Source: Planctomycetota bacterium
Lineage (GTDB): Bacteria; Planctomycetota; Planctomycetia; Planctomycetales; Planctomycetaceae
Length of the DNA stretch: 63,746 nucleotides
Assembly: GCA_027623235.1 (NCBI GenBank)
Contig: JAQBVJ010000029.1
Span: 1 to 63,746 of the forward strand
Direction of reading: 5' to 3'
The position numbers and the translations under genes were made by a program. The notes below the pieces were generated by a model. The model ran no database searches. It saw only the letters and a program-made list of their open reading frames with translations, and was not told the origin of the DNA. Positions within the stretch are counted from its first letter, which is position 1, and each line of letters starts with the position of its first letter. Positions 43,856 through 52,239 of this stretch are shown here, piece by piece.

Positions 43856-45217
43856 TCAGAACAGCGGAAGTGGCTCGCCGTCGCTGACCGGGAAGGGGCG
43901 GTTGAGGACGTCTCGCATTTCGGCGTGGGGGGAGATGCCCAGGGCTTTGAAGATTGTCGCGTGAAAATCTTCCGGTCCGCACGCCTTTGTGGCAGGGTGA
44001 GCTCCGTTTTTGTCGGTGCTGCCGTAGACCTGGCCGCCCTGGATGCCGGCTCCGGCAAGCGCGACGGAATACGCGTGCGGGTAGTGGTCGCGGCCTCGCG
44101 AGCCGTTAATGCGCGGTGTTCGGCCGAAGTCGGTCAGCAGAACGACCAGCGTTTCGTCGAGCGTGCCTCGATCGGCCAGGTCTTCGAGCAGCGCGGACAG
44201 GCCTCGATCGAGCGGGGGCAGCAGGTTGTTTTTGAGGCGGTTGAAGTTGTCGCTGTGGGTGTCCCACATGTCGCCGGAACCGCCGTTGAGGTCTCCGGCC
44301 GCGCAACACACCTGGACGATCGGCACGCCGGCCTCGGTCAGCCGCCGGGCCAGCAGCATGCTTTGCCCGCCGATGTGGTCGCCGTACCGCTCGCGCAGTT
44401 TCGGTGATTCCTGGTCGAGGTCGTACGCGGTCTTGACCCCGGAGCTCAGCAGAATGTCGCTTGCCAGTTCGCGGAAGTGCAGGAAGTTTGAGAACGACGA
44501 CGTCTCACCAATCTGCCGCTCGAGCGACGTCAGCAGCGAGTGGCGTTCGCCGAGGCGCGGTTTGTTGAGGTCTGATTTCAGGTCGAGCACCTGCGATCCG
44601 AGCGTCCTCGAAACGCCGCCGAATTCCTTGCCGGCCGGAGTTCGCATCACGATCGGGTCGTACTCGCTGCCGAGCCACCCGCCATACTCGCCGGCCTGGA
44701 GCGTGCCGTTGTCGACCATCGGGTAAGGCAGTCGGACCGATCGCGGGACGCCCTTGGGAGCTTCGTGAAACTTCGACACCATCGCCGCCAGTGACGGCCA
44801 GTCAGCTCGTTCCGGCGCGATGTTCCCCGGTCGGTTTTCCGGCGGCTTGTGGCCGGTCATGTTCCAGTACATGCCGCGGCCGTGGGCGGAGTCCGTATGG
44901 AAAATTGACCGGACGATCGCCAGCTTGTCCGTCTGCTGAGCGAGCATGGGCACGTGCTCGGAGAATTCGATGCCGGGCGTTTTCGTGGCGATGGGATGAA
45001 ACTCGCCGCGGATTTCGACGGGAGCGTCCGGTTTTGGATCGAACGACTCGAAGTGAGAAATGCCGCCCCAGCAGTAGACAACGATGCAGGCCTTCGGTCG
45101 CGATCCAGAAGCGGCTTTCGCCTCACTTTGAACCTGCAGCATCTGCGGCAGAGTGAGCCCGGCCACCGCCACGCTGGATTTCAGCACCGTTCTGCGGGTG
45201 AGAGGGGTGTGTGGCAT
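43856..45217 (-). CDS. DUF1501 family protein 4, Tat-exported
   Basis: A 453-residue DUF1501 protein. The signal is LTRRTVLKSSVAVAGLTLPQ (about 6-25). Family blocks are IVVYCWGGISHFESFDPKPD, APVEIRGEFHPIATKTPG, DKLAIVRSIFHTDSAHGRG, MWDTHSDNFNRLKNNLLP and LTDFGRTPRINGSRGRDHYP. GGAG lies seven bases before ATG 45217. No DUF1549/DUF1553 partner is adjacent. The parvulin gene lies upstream on the same strand, about 200 bp away. Confidence 0.92.
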   Translation of the reverse strand: MPHTPLTRRTVLKSSVAVAGLTLPQMLQVQSEAKAASGSRPKACIVVYCWGGISHFESFDPKPDAPVEIRGEFHPIATKTPGIEFSEHVPMLAQQTDKLAIVRSIFHTDSAHGRGMYWNMTGHKPPENRPGNIAPERADWPSLAAMVSKFHEAPKGVPRSVRLPYPMVDNGTLQAGEYGGWLGSEYDPIVMRTPAGKEFGGVSRTLGSQVLDLKSDLNKPRLGERHSLLTSLERQIGETSSFSNFLHFRELASDILLSSGVKTAYDLDQESPKLRERYGDHIGGQSMLLARRLTEAGVPIVQVCCAAGDLNGGSGDMWDTHSDNFNRLKNNLLPPLDRGLSALLEDLADRGTLDETLVVLLTDFGRTPRINGSRGRDHYPHAYSVALAGAGIQGGQVYGSTDKNGAHPATKACGPEDFHATIFKALGISPHAEMRDVLNRPFPVSDGEPLPLF

Positions 45218-45415
45218 TTGTTACTCCGCGGGAATCGACAGTCAAAGCGAATTCGGAAAATCCACCTTCGTCCAAGTTCGGCCGGGCTGTCAATGAGAAT
45301 TGAGCGAACTGAAGTTCGACGCTTTCTGCCGCGTGTCCGTGCCGGCGGGGAGAATCGGTTCTTTCCTCATCAGGCATGGTGCGGCGAACCGACGCAAACT
45401 GCGTCGCGACCCAGG

Positions 45416-46324
45416 CTACGGGGATTCTGCCCGTTCAATCTTCGCTTCTTCGCGAAGCTTTTCGATCAGCTTCTGCCGCATTTCCTCGGCGAGGTGCTCG
45501 AAGATTTCCGGGCGGGCGTCTTCGAGGGTCAGGTCGCCAGGAACGATTTCGGTCACCGTTAAAATGTGGATGCCAAACCGCGTCTGAAACGGGGCGCTGA
45601 CTTCGCCGACTTTGAGGGCGAAGGCGACTCGCGAGAACTCAACCGGCATCTGCCCGGAGTAGGGAAACGAACCGAGGTCTCCGCCTTTTTCTGCTGACGG
45701 GCTTTGCGAGTTCTTTTTCGCGGCGTCGGCGAAGGTGGACTTGCCGGACGCGATTTCTTCCCGCAACCCGGCCAGGCTCTTTTTGAGTGCCTCAATGTCG
45801 GCATCCGAGGCTCCTTCGGGAACCTTTTTCACAACGTGAGCCGCTCGGACTTCGGTGCCGTCGAAGTGGGACTTGTGCTGCTCCCAGAATGTTTCGAGGG
45901 CCTGCTTCGTGACGACCATGCCGACGTGCGTTTTCCACGTCAGCGGCAGAGCGACTTCCTCGCGAAACGTCGTTCGCGTGTAGCCGAGCGATTTCAACAC
46001 CTCGTCCGTGTCGAGACCTTCCCGCTTGATGAGCTTCTCGACTCGGGCGACGTGCTGGTCGACGAGCAGTTTGCTGGCCGTCAGCTTACGGCTCTGCAGA
46101 AACTGCTTCAGCAACGCCCGATCGATGAGCATCTCGACGTAACGCTCGCGGACGGTGTCGCGCGACTCTTTCGGGATGCGTCGCGAGAGGAACAGAAATT
46201 CCAGGTCGCCATCGGTCACTTCCTGACCGTTGACCGTGACAAGGACCTCCGCCATGGCCGATGAGAGAGTCACTGCGAACAGCGACGCGAAGAGGGCAGC
46301 GAGAATGGTCAGTGGGCGTAGCAT
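45416..46324 (-). CDS. Exported parvulin-type peptidyl-prolyl isomerase (SurA/PpiC-like)
   Basis: A 302-residue secreted foldase-like protein. The signal peptide is at 1-25 (ILAALFASLFAVTLSSAMA). A SurA-N-like helical region (about 28-150: TVNGQEVTDGDLEFLFLSRR) is followed by the parvulin domain (about 155-265: EVRAAHVVKKVPEGASDADI, FADAAKKNSQSPSAEKGGDL, PVEFSRVAFALKVGEVSAPF and QTRFGIHILTVTE). It should assist folding of exported proteins in the periplasm. GGAG lies upstream of ATG 46324. It follows obg by 27 bp on the same strand and is probably in the same operon. Confidence 0.92.
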   Translation of the reverse strand: MLRPLTILAALFASLFAVTLSSAMAEVLVTVNGQEVTDGDLEFLFLSRRIPKESRDTVRERYVEMLIDRALLKQFLQSRKLTASKLLVDQHVARVEKLIKREGLDTDEVLKSLGYTRTTFREEVALPLTWKTHVGMVVTKQALETFWEQHKSHFDGTEVRAAHVVKKVPEGASDADIEALKKSLAGLREEIASGKSTFADAAKKNSQSPSAEKGGDLGSFPYSGQMPVEFSRVAFALKVGEVSAPFQTRFGIHILTVTEIVPGDLTLEDARPEIFEHLAEEMRQKLIEKLREEAKIERAESP

Positions 46325-46351
46325 CGAGAGGACTCCATCCGGTCTCGCGGG

Positions 46352-47389
46352 TCACATTTCCAGGGAGCGGCGTCGTTTGGGCCGGAATTCCGGTTCGGCA
46401 TCCTCGCCGCGGAGTTCCGTCAGAATTGCGCGGGTGAGTTCCGGCAGGCCTTTGCCGGTCACGGCCGAAATCTGCATCACGGGTTGACCGGTTTCTTCGG
46501 CGAGGAGCTTCGCAAACTCCTCGGCCTCAGGCATTTCGCATTTAGAGACGACGATGATCTCCGTCCGGTTTTTCAGCTCGTCGTTATAAAGGAGTACTTC
46601 CTCGCGAATCCTGCGGTAGTTTTCCAGTGGGTCGGATTCGTCCTGCGGAGCCGGCTCGACAAGATGTACGAAAACCTGCGTCCGCTCGACGTGACGCAGA
46701 AATTCATGGCCGAGCCCGACGCCTTCGTGAGCTCCTTCGATCAAACCGGGAATGTCGGCAATGACGAACGACTGGTCGTATCCGACATTGGCGATGCCAA
46801 GGTTCGGGTACTTCGTTGTGAACGGGTACGACGCGATTTCCGGAGTCGCCCGCGTCAGCCGGCTGAGCAGAGTCGACTTTCCGGCGTTGGGTTTTCCGAC
46901 AAGGCCGACATCGGCGATGACTTTCAGCTCCAGGCGGATCGAACGCTCCTCGCCGGTTTGACCTTCTTCGTATTCGCGCGGGGCGCGGTTGACCGACGTC
47001 GCGAAATGTTTGTTGCCTCGCCCGCCCCAGCCGCCTTTCGCGACGACGACGCGGTCGCCGCTGGACGTCAGATCGCGAAGCAGATTGCCGCGCTCAAGAT
47101 CGTAGATCAGCGTGCCGGCCGGAACGTGGATGATCGAATCCTCGCCGCTCTTGCCGGTTTTCAGTTTGCCCTGACCGTGAGTTCCGCGTTCCGCTTTCCA
47201 GTGTTTGTGGCCGATCAAGTGGGCCAGGTTCGTCAGGTTCGAATCGGCTTCGAGGATGACTCCGCCGCCCGCTCCCCCGTCGCCGCCATCCGGCCCGCCG
47301 CGCGGCACGTTCGCCTCGCGGCGAAAGCTGAGGCAGCCATTCCCGCCGTCACCACCGCGGCAGTAAAGCGTAATTTCGTCGATAAACAT
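46352..47389 (-). CDS. obg: GTPase Obg
   Basis: A 345-residue essential GTPase linked to late assembly of the large ribosomal subunit and to the stringent response. The glycine-rich Obg domain (1-160: GGDGGNGCLSFRREANVPRG, GPDGGDGGAGG) precedes the G domain with G1 GLVGKPNAGKSTLLSRL, G2 YPFTTKYPNLG, G3 IADIPGLIEGAHEG, and G4 VSKCE in place of NKxD (S-K-C-E). The extra C-terminal domain of some Obg proteins is absent. ATG 47389 begins MFIDEITLYCRGG, the usual start. rplU and rpmA, frequent neighbours, are not here. Confidence 0.95.
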   Translation of the reverse strand: MFIDEITLYCRGGDGGNGCLSFRREANVPRGGPDGGDGGAGGGVILEADSNLTNLAHLIGHKHWKAERGTHGQGKLKTGKSGEDSIIHVPAGTLIYDLERGNLLRDLTSSGDRVVVAKGGWGGRGNKHFATSVNRAPREYEEGQTGEERSIRLELKVIADVGLVGKPNAGKSTLLSRLTRATPEIASYPFTTKYPNLGIANVGYDQSFVIADIPGLIEGAHEGVGLGHEFLRHVERTQVFVHLVEPAPQDESDPLENYRRIREEVLLYNDELKNRTEIIVVSKCEMPEAEEFAKLLAEETGQPVMQISAVTGKGLPELTRAILTELRGEDAEPEFRPKRRRSLEM

Positions 47390-47745
47390 GGACGTAAGAT
47401 CGGTCAGAGGCGGTTCAAACGGGAAGCAGGCACAGCATACTCTGCCGTGAGGGTGCCACAAGGCAGTGTGGCACCCCGCTCCGCCGCGAGAATTGCACGG
47501 TCCTCGTCACGGAGTGCCGAGACCATCCCTTGTTTCTGGTGGGAGAAAATGACGAGCAAACCAGTCTGCGGAATCACTGAAGCGTGTTGATTTTCGGAGA
47601 CAATTCTTCGGCCTGTCGATCTCACAGAGAAAGCCTGATGGGCCGGTTGTTTTCGTTGTGTTTCCCTGGCGGTCCACGATACTCCCGTTTCCGGGATGGC
47701 GGCCCGCGCGGGCCGGCTGATTTACCTCACTGGTGGAGTGCTACC
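47390..47745. other. Divergent intergenic region
   Basis: A 356-bp region between divergent obg and the DUF1559 gene. It contains a perfect inverted repeat GGGTGCCACA/TGTGGCACCC (47451-47460, 47467-47476; loop AGGCAG) without a T tract, probably REP-like. No gene is supported; the open frame reaching the DUF1559 gene from 47584 has no coding character before 47746. Confidence 0.55.
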
Positions 47746-50280
47746 ATGTCCCCCAATCTGACTCGAATTGCCTGGGGCAGCGTGCTGACGGCGTGCGTTG
47801 TCGCTCTGGTCGTGTTCTCGACCGGGCAGGCTCAAAATGAAAAAGACGCGGCTCCAGTTGCCACGTTGATCCCGCAGAAGGCGGTGCTGTTTGTCGACGT
47901 GGAAGGCACCGACGTTTCCGGCGAGGCCTACTCGCAGACGGCGGCCCACAAGGCACTCGTCGAATCCGGTCTGATGCCGATGATCGAGAAAGTGTTCGAA
48001 CAACTGGCAGCCACTCAACCCGGAGGCCCCGGAGCCATCCCCGAACAGGCCGAGAGCTTCTTCAAGCACATCGAAGAGAAAGGCGCCACGCTGGCCGTCT
48101 CGCTGGCCGATCCGATTCCTGGTGGACCGCCAGTCGCTCTGCCGCAGGCCATCGTCATTCTCAAAGGGGCGGGGAAATTTGCTGAGCCGATTTCCAACTT
48201 CGTTCTGCAGTCGGCCGGTGCCGACATCAACGTTCGAGTCGTCGGCGATCGCTCCGTCGAGAGCATCGTCATCCCGGACTCCCCCGGCGTTGAAATCGCC
48301 TGGTGGAAAGAGGGAGCTCATCTGGTTGTGACCGCGGGGATCAATTCCGCCGCGAATCATATTGCCGTTCTGGATGGCAGTGCACCGAACCTGATGTCGA
48401 GCGAGATGTGGAAGGAATTCGGCAAGCAGCGCGGATTCAGCCGCAACGTTCTCGCGTGGTTCGACATCGGAGCGATCCGCGACACCTACGGCCCGATGCC
48501 GCTTCCTGTTCCGTCTCCCGAGCCAGTCACGATCAACGCGATTGCCCAGGCACTCGGCCTGGACAATCTCGGCGCGGTGGTGATCGAGTCTGGCTACAAG
48601 GGTGAGGCCACGTGGAGCGAGACTCACGTCCAGGTGAAAGGCGAACCGAAAGGATTGCTTGCCCTGGCCGATCAAAGCCCGTTCACTCTGAAAGACCTTC
48701 CGCCACTGCCAGTCGATACGACAGGTTTTGCGGCGTGCAGTTTCGACACGTCGAAGTTTTACGACACCATTCTGGGACTGGCCCGAAACACAACGAAGTT
48801 CGGTCCGCCCGACGCCGGCGATCAGGTGGAAGCGATGATCGCACAGATTCCGCAGATGATCGGGTTCGATCCGAAGGCCGACCTGTTTGCCGCACTCGGC
48901 AGCACAATGTGCTTCTACCTGGACGGCGGGCAGCCGATCTTCTTCATGTTCGGCGGCCCGGTCCTGGCGGTTGAAGTGAAGGATGCGGCAAAACTGCGGA
49001 AGACCATTGACCACATTCTGACGATGGCCGGGGGCATGTCGCGCGGAGAACTGGAAGTCTCGCGCGTTAAAAAACAGGGCCGAGAGATTATTCTGATCGG
49101 TGCCGAGGGAGCTCAGGCCGCTTCGCTCTGCGTCGACGACAAGTGGCTGCTGCTTTCACTTCAGCCACAGTCGATCGAGACGTTTGCGATGCGGATGGAC
49201 GGAAAGCTCGATAAGTGGGCTCCGAGTCCAGAGATTAAAGCGGCTCTCGCTGAAGTCCCCGAATCATTTACGAGTCTCACGATTACCGATCCGCGACCGA
49301 TGTACAAAGGCCTGATCGGAATGGCTCCGACTCTGGCGAACTTTGCTCGCGTCGGCATCAAGCAGTCCGGAGTGTTCCCGCCCGACTTCCAGTTGCCAAT
49401 TAACGTGGCGGACGTTCCGCCGGCCGAACTGGTGACACAGCACCTGTTTCCGAACGTAGCGGTCGGGACGAAAGACGCGAAGGGCTTCCACTCGGTCAGC
49501 CGCTCTTCGCTGCCGTCTCTGCCGTTCATCGGTGAAATGAGTGGTGCGGGTGGCATCGCAACAGTCGGCATTCTGACCGCACTTCTGCTGCCGGCCGTTC
49601 AGCAGGCCCGCATGGCGGCTCGTCGGTCGCAGTCGCAGAACAATCTCAAGCAGATTGGCCTCGCGCTGCACAACTACCACGACACGTTTCGTTTCTTCCC
49701 GTCCGGGACGATCGAAAACGAAGATCTGAAAGCTGACGAGCGTCTCAGCTGGATCGTCTCCATCCTGCCCTTCATTGAGCAGGCTTCGCTGTACGACGTG
49801 ATCGATCAGAAAGAGGGCTGGGAAACCGGCGACAATGCGGACTGGACCGCCATGAATATTCAGACCTTGATCAATCCTCAGGTTGCCGACAATACGCCAG
49901 GGGCGACTCACTACGTCGGCATCGCCGGAGTCGGCGAAGATGCCGCAACGCTTCCCGTCACTGACAAGCGGGCCGGCGTCTTTGGCTACAACCGCAAGTT
50001 ACGAATCCGCGATATCACGGACGGGACGTCCAACACGATGGGCGTGGCAGAGGCCAGCAAGGACTTCGGTCGATGGGGAGCCGGCGGCAAGTCCACGATC
50101 CGGTCGCTCACGAAGAAGCCGTATATCAACGGTCCGGACGGAATCGGCAGCCCGTTCCCTGGCGGGATGAATGCGATGTTCATGGACGGTTCGGTGCGGT
50201 TCATCTCCGAGAACATTGATCCTTCCGTGATGGAAGGTCTCTCGACAATCCGAGGCGGTGAGCGGGTCGGCAATTTCTAA
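47746..50280 (+). CDS. Secreted protein with C-terminal DUF1559 / prepilin-like module
   Basis: An 844-residue protein. The signal peptide covers about 1-31 (GSVLTACVVALVVFSTGQAQ). The N-terminal 590 residues resemble DUF3352-like repeats (VLFVDVEGTDVSGEAYSQTA, AIVILKGAGKFAEPISNFVL, LLLSLQPQSIETFAMRMDG). Residues about 600-640 contain a hydrophobic, prepilin-like helix (GIATVGILTALLLPAVQQAR, then SQSQNNLKQIGLALHNYHD) that opens a DUF1559 domain. Its end, GGMNAMFMDGSVRFISENID, is the family's H-X9-DG block with the His replaced. ATG 47746 has GGAG nine bases upstream. DUF1559 proteins are a planctomycete hallmark; their function is unknown. Confidence 0.88.
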   Translation: MSPNLTRIAWGSVLTACVVALVVFSTGQAQNEKDAAPVATLIPQKAVLFVDVEGTDVSGEAYSQTAAHKALVESGLMPMIEKVFEQLAATQPGGPGAIPEQAESFFKHIEEKGATLAVSLADPIPGGPPVALPQAIVILKGAGKFAEPISNFVLQSAGADINVRVVGDRSVESIVIPDSPGVEIAWWKEGAHLVVTAGINSAANHIAVLDGSAPNLMSSEMWKEFGKQRGFSRNVLAWFDIGAIRDTYGPMPLPVPSPEPVTINAIAQALGLDNLGAVVIESGYKGEATWSETHVQVKGEPKGLLALADQSPFTLKDLPPLPVDTTGFAACSFDTSKFYDTILGLARNTTKFGPPDAGDQVEAMIAQIPQMIGFDPKADLFAALGSTMCFYLDGGQPIFFMFGGPVLAVEVKDAAKLRKTIDHILTMAGGMSRGELEVSRVKKQGREIILIGAEGAQAASLCVDDKWLLLSLQPQSIETFAMRMDGKLDKWAPSPEIKAALAEVPESFTSLTITDPRPMYKGLIGMAPTLANFARVGIKQSGVFPPDFQLPINVADVPPAELVTQHLFPNVAVGTKDAKGFHSVSRSSLPSLPFIGEMSGAGGIATVGILTALLLPAVQQARMAARRSQSQNNLKQIGLALHNYHDTFRFFPSGTIENEDLKADERLSWIVSILPFIEQASLYDVIDQKEGWETGDNADWTAMNIQTLINPQVADNTPGATHYVGIAGVGEDAATLPVTDKRAGVFGYNRKLRIRDITDGTSNTMGVAEASKDFGRWGAGGKSTIRSLTKKPYINGPDGIGSPFPGGMNAMFMDGSVRFISENIDPSVMEGLSTIRGGERVGNF

Positions 50281-50304
50281 GCCGACGTTTTCCGCTGAAA
50301 ACAG

Positions 50305-50335
50305 AAGCCCGGCTTTCTCGGAAGTCGGGCTTTTT
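50305..50335 (+). terminator. Rho-independent terminator
   Basis: AGCCCGGCTT (50306-50315) pairs with AAGTCGGGCT (50322-50331, one G-T pair) around TCTCGG, followed by a T run. It ends the DUF1559 gene transcript. Confidence 0.85.
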
Positions 50336-50363
50336 CTTTGCCTCATTGAAACGGGAAGTCCTG

Positions 50364-51236
50364 ATGTCCCGCACCGGAATTTCTGTTGAGCTGCACCGCG
50401 TCGAAACGGACGACGGGCACTTTCTCGATGGAGCTCTCTACGGGGCGGCCGCGATCGAAACCGGACGGACTTTCATCGTCGTTCACGGAACTGGCAGCAA
50501 CTTCTATTCGCCAGGGCCGCTGGAGACGTTTGCTCTTCTGGCTTCGCAGGCTGGTCACGCGGCAGCGCGGATCAACACGCGCGGCCACGACGGGATGGCA
50601 GCAATTTCCGGTCGAGGCGGCACAACGTCCGGTGGCGCTGCATTCGAAAAAGCGTCCGACGGCGGGCGCGACGTCGCCGCGTGGGCCCGGTATTTCGAGT
50701 CTCTCGGTGCGGGGCGGATCGTCCTCGTCGGGCACAGCATGGGCGGCCTGAAATCGCTTCTGGCCGCAAGGGAGCTCGCAGGGACAAACCCGGTTGAGGC
50801 CGTCGTCTGTTTCTCGCCGCCGTGGCTCAGCCATGAACACTGGATGTGGCATCCGGACGCCCGGCCGTTTCGAGAAACGATGGCCCATTGCCGGGAGGCT
50901 GTGCGACGCGGCGAGGGCGACGCGCTGATTCGCTGCCGTCAGCCGCTGCCGATCGTCACGACCGCAGCCGGCTTCTGTGAGAAATACGGCCCCGACAGTG
51001 GACTCGATCTGATCGAGATTCTTCCCGGCGTGCACTGCCCGGTTCTGATCACGATCGGAGAGGACACGCTCGGGACATCGCCGGCTTTTGACGGGCTTTC
51101 GGTCGCACTGCAGCAGCTCTCAGAATCGTGTCCGCGACTCGAATTGCAGATTGTCCCCGGAGAAAACATGAGCTATTCGGCGGACCCGGATCGGCTCTTC
51201 CTTCTGACTTCAGGCTGGCTCGGCCGCATCACGTGA
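50364..51236 (+). CDS. Alpha/beta hydrolase
   Basis: A 290-residue cytoplasmic alpha/beta hydrolase-fold protein. Motifs are FIVVHGTGSNFYSPGPLETF (oxyanion-type HGTG), the nucleophile elbow IVLVGHSMGGLKSLLAAREL (Ser about 131), then CPVLITIGEDTLGTSPAFD (acid position) and LQIVPGENMSYSADPD. The usual catalytic His near the end is not obvious: E-N-M-S-Y-S replaces the common H-position, so activity is uncertain. The start may be ATG 50364 or TTG 50346. It follows the terminator of the DUF1559 gene. Confidence 0.78.
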   Translation: MSRTGISVELHRVETDDGHFLDGALYGAAAIETGRTFIVVHGTGSNFYSPGPLETFALLASQAGHAAARINTRGHDGMAAISGRGGTTSGGAAFEKASDGGRDVAAWARYFESLGAGRIVLVGHSMGGLKSLLAARELAGTNPVEAVVCFSPPWLSHEHWMWHPDARPFRETMAHCREAVRRGEGDALIRCRQPLPIVTTAAGFCEKYGPDSGLDLIEILPGVHCPVLITIGEDTLGTSPAFDGLSVALQQLSESCPRLELQIVPGENMSYSADPDRLFLLTSGWLGRIT

Positions 51237-51258
51237 GGTCCCCGACAGTCGGCTCTTG

Positions 51259-52239
51259 CTACGGCGTGATGGGCACTTCCACCATCCAGTGCAGCAGCAC
51301 CTTGCCGACTTTGCCCAGGCTGGCGGCCGAGCACTGCAGCGGCGTGTCCCGGGTCGTGTGCCAGTACTTGTAGTCAAAGTCGATGATGTTGCAGGTCGGA
51401 ATCTTTGCGATGTCGTTCAGGGCGAGGTGGTCGTCGCGGACTTCGTATTTCTCACGGCCAATAAATTCCTTCACGCCCACTCGCTTTGCGACGGCCCAGA
51501 CGCTGCGGGTCACGTCGGGAGCCTTCGAGAGACTGTTTTTCTCCATGTAAAGCTGAAGAGACCGGTCGGCGATCATGTCGACCAGAACGCCCGCGACGTA
51601 GCGGTAGCCCGGCTTCGCTTCGGCATACCACTTCGCAAAATATTCCGAACCCAGGAAATATTTGTCGCCTTCCTTGAAAACGAGCTCTTCACCATCGAAG
51701 AAGATGAAGTCGACTCCGTATCGCGGCCTGATCGAATTCATCTGATTGCCAAGCTCCATCAGCAGCGCGACGCCGCTCGCCCCGTCGTTGGCTCCAACAA
51801 AGACGCCTTTCGGCCTCAGCAGATCGCGATCGGGGAAAGGACGCGTGTCGTAGTGGCAGCAGATGAGGACTCGCTCTTTCGCCGTCGGATCGAACGAGAC
51901 GACCAGGTTCGTCATCCGGACCGGCACTCCGCTCACCGGATGTGCGACGTCAAATCGCTGCGCCTTCATGTCCGCGCCGAGGCTTTGAAAATGTTTGATG
52001 AGCAGGCGTTGCTGCTGAGTCATCCCCTCGGATCCGCTGACTCGTGGGCCGATGTCGCAGATTTCTTTCAGGTAGCCGTACGAACGTGCGGAGTCGAAGG
52101 TAATTTCGGCCGCGGGTGCAAATGCGGGGACGAGAAGCAGCGCGAGAAAGAAAGCAGGAATGACCGCGCGAGCAGTGTCAATGTGCGAGGTGTCGGAGCA
52201 GACGCAACTCAACCCACGCTTAAAATCGCAGTTGCTCAT
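51259..52239 (-). CDS. Secreted M28 peptidase / glutaminyl-cyclase-like enzyme
   Basis: About 326 residues. After a hydrophobic signal (VIPAFFLALLLVPAFAPA) comes an M28-type zinc domain: VLICCHYDTRPFPDRD, FVGANDGASGVALLMELGN (metal Asp), FIFFDGEELVFKEGDKYFLG (Glu pair), VLVDMIADRSLQLY (Asp) and KYWHTTRDTPLQCS (His). The spacing and the D-G-A-S-G, F-F-D-G-E-E and H-T-T-R-D-T blocks resemble glutaminyl-peptide cyclotransferases more than classical aminopeptidases, so pyroglutamate formation is possible. The start is uncertain: ATG 52239 overlaps the end of pckG, and a TTG at 52212 would avoid the overlap. It lies downstream of pckG. Confidence 0.82.
   Translation of the reverse strand: MSNCDFKRGLSCVCSDTSHIDTARAVIPAFFLALLLVPAFAPAAEITFDSARSYGYLKEICDIGPRVSGSEGMTQQQRLLIKHFQSLGADMKAQRFDVAHPVSGVPVRMTNLVVSFDPTAKERVLICCHYDTRPFPDRDLLRPKGVFVGANDGASGVALLMELGNQMNSIRPRYGVDFIFFDGEELVFKEGDKYFLGSEYFAKWYAEAKPGYRYVAGVLVDMIADRSLQLYMEKNSLSKAPDVTRSVWAVAKRVGVKEFIGREKYEVRDDHLALNDIAKIPTCNIIDFDYKYWHTTRDTPLQCSAASLGKVGKVLLHWMVEVPITP

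Noticed and set aside
47722..49014. Minus-strand open frame of 430 codons
   Set aside because: Antisense to the DUF1559 fusion gene, whose plus-strand frame carries recognisable domains.
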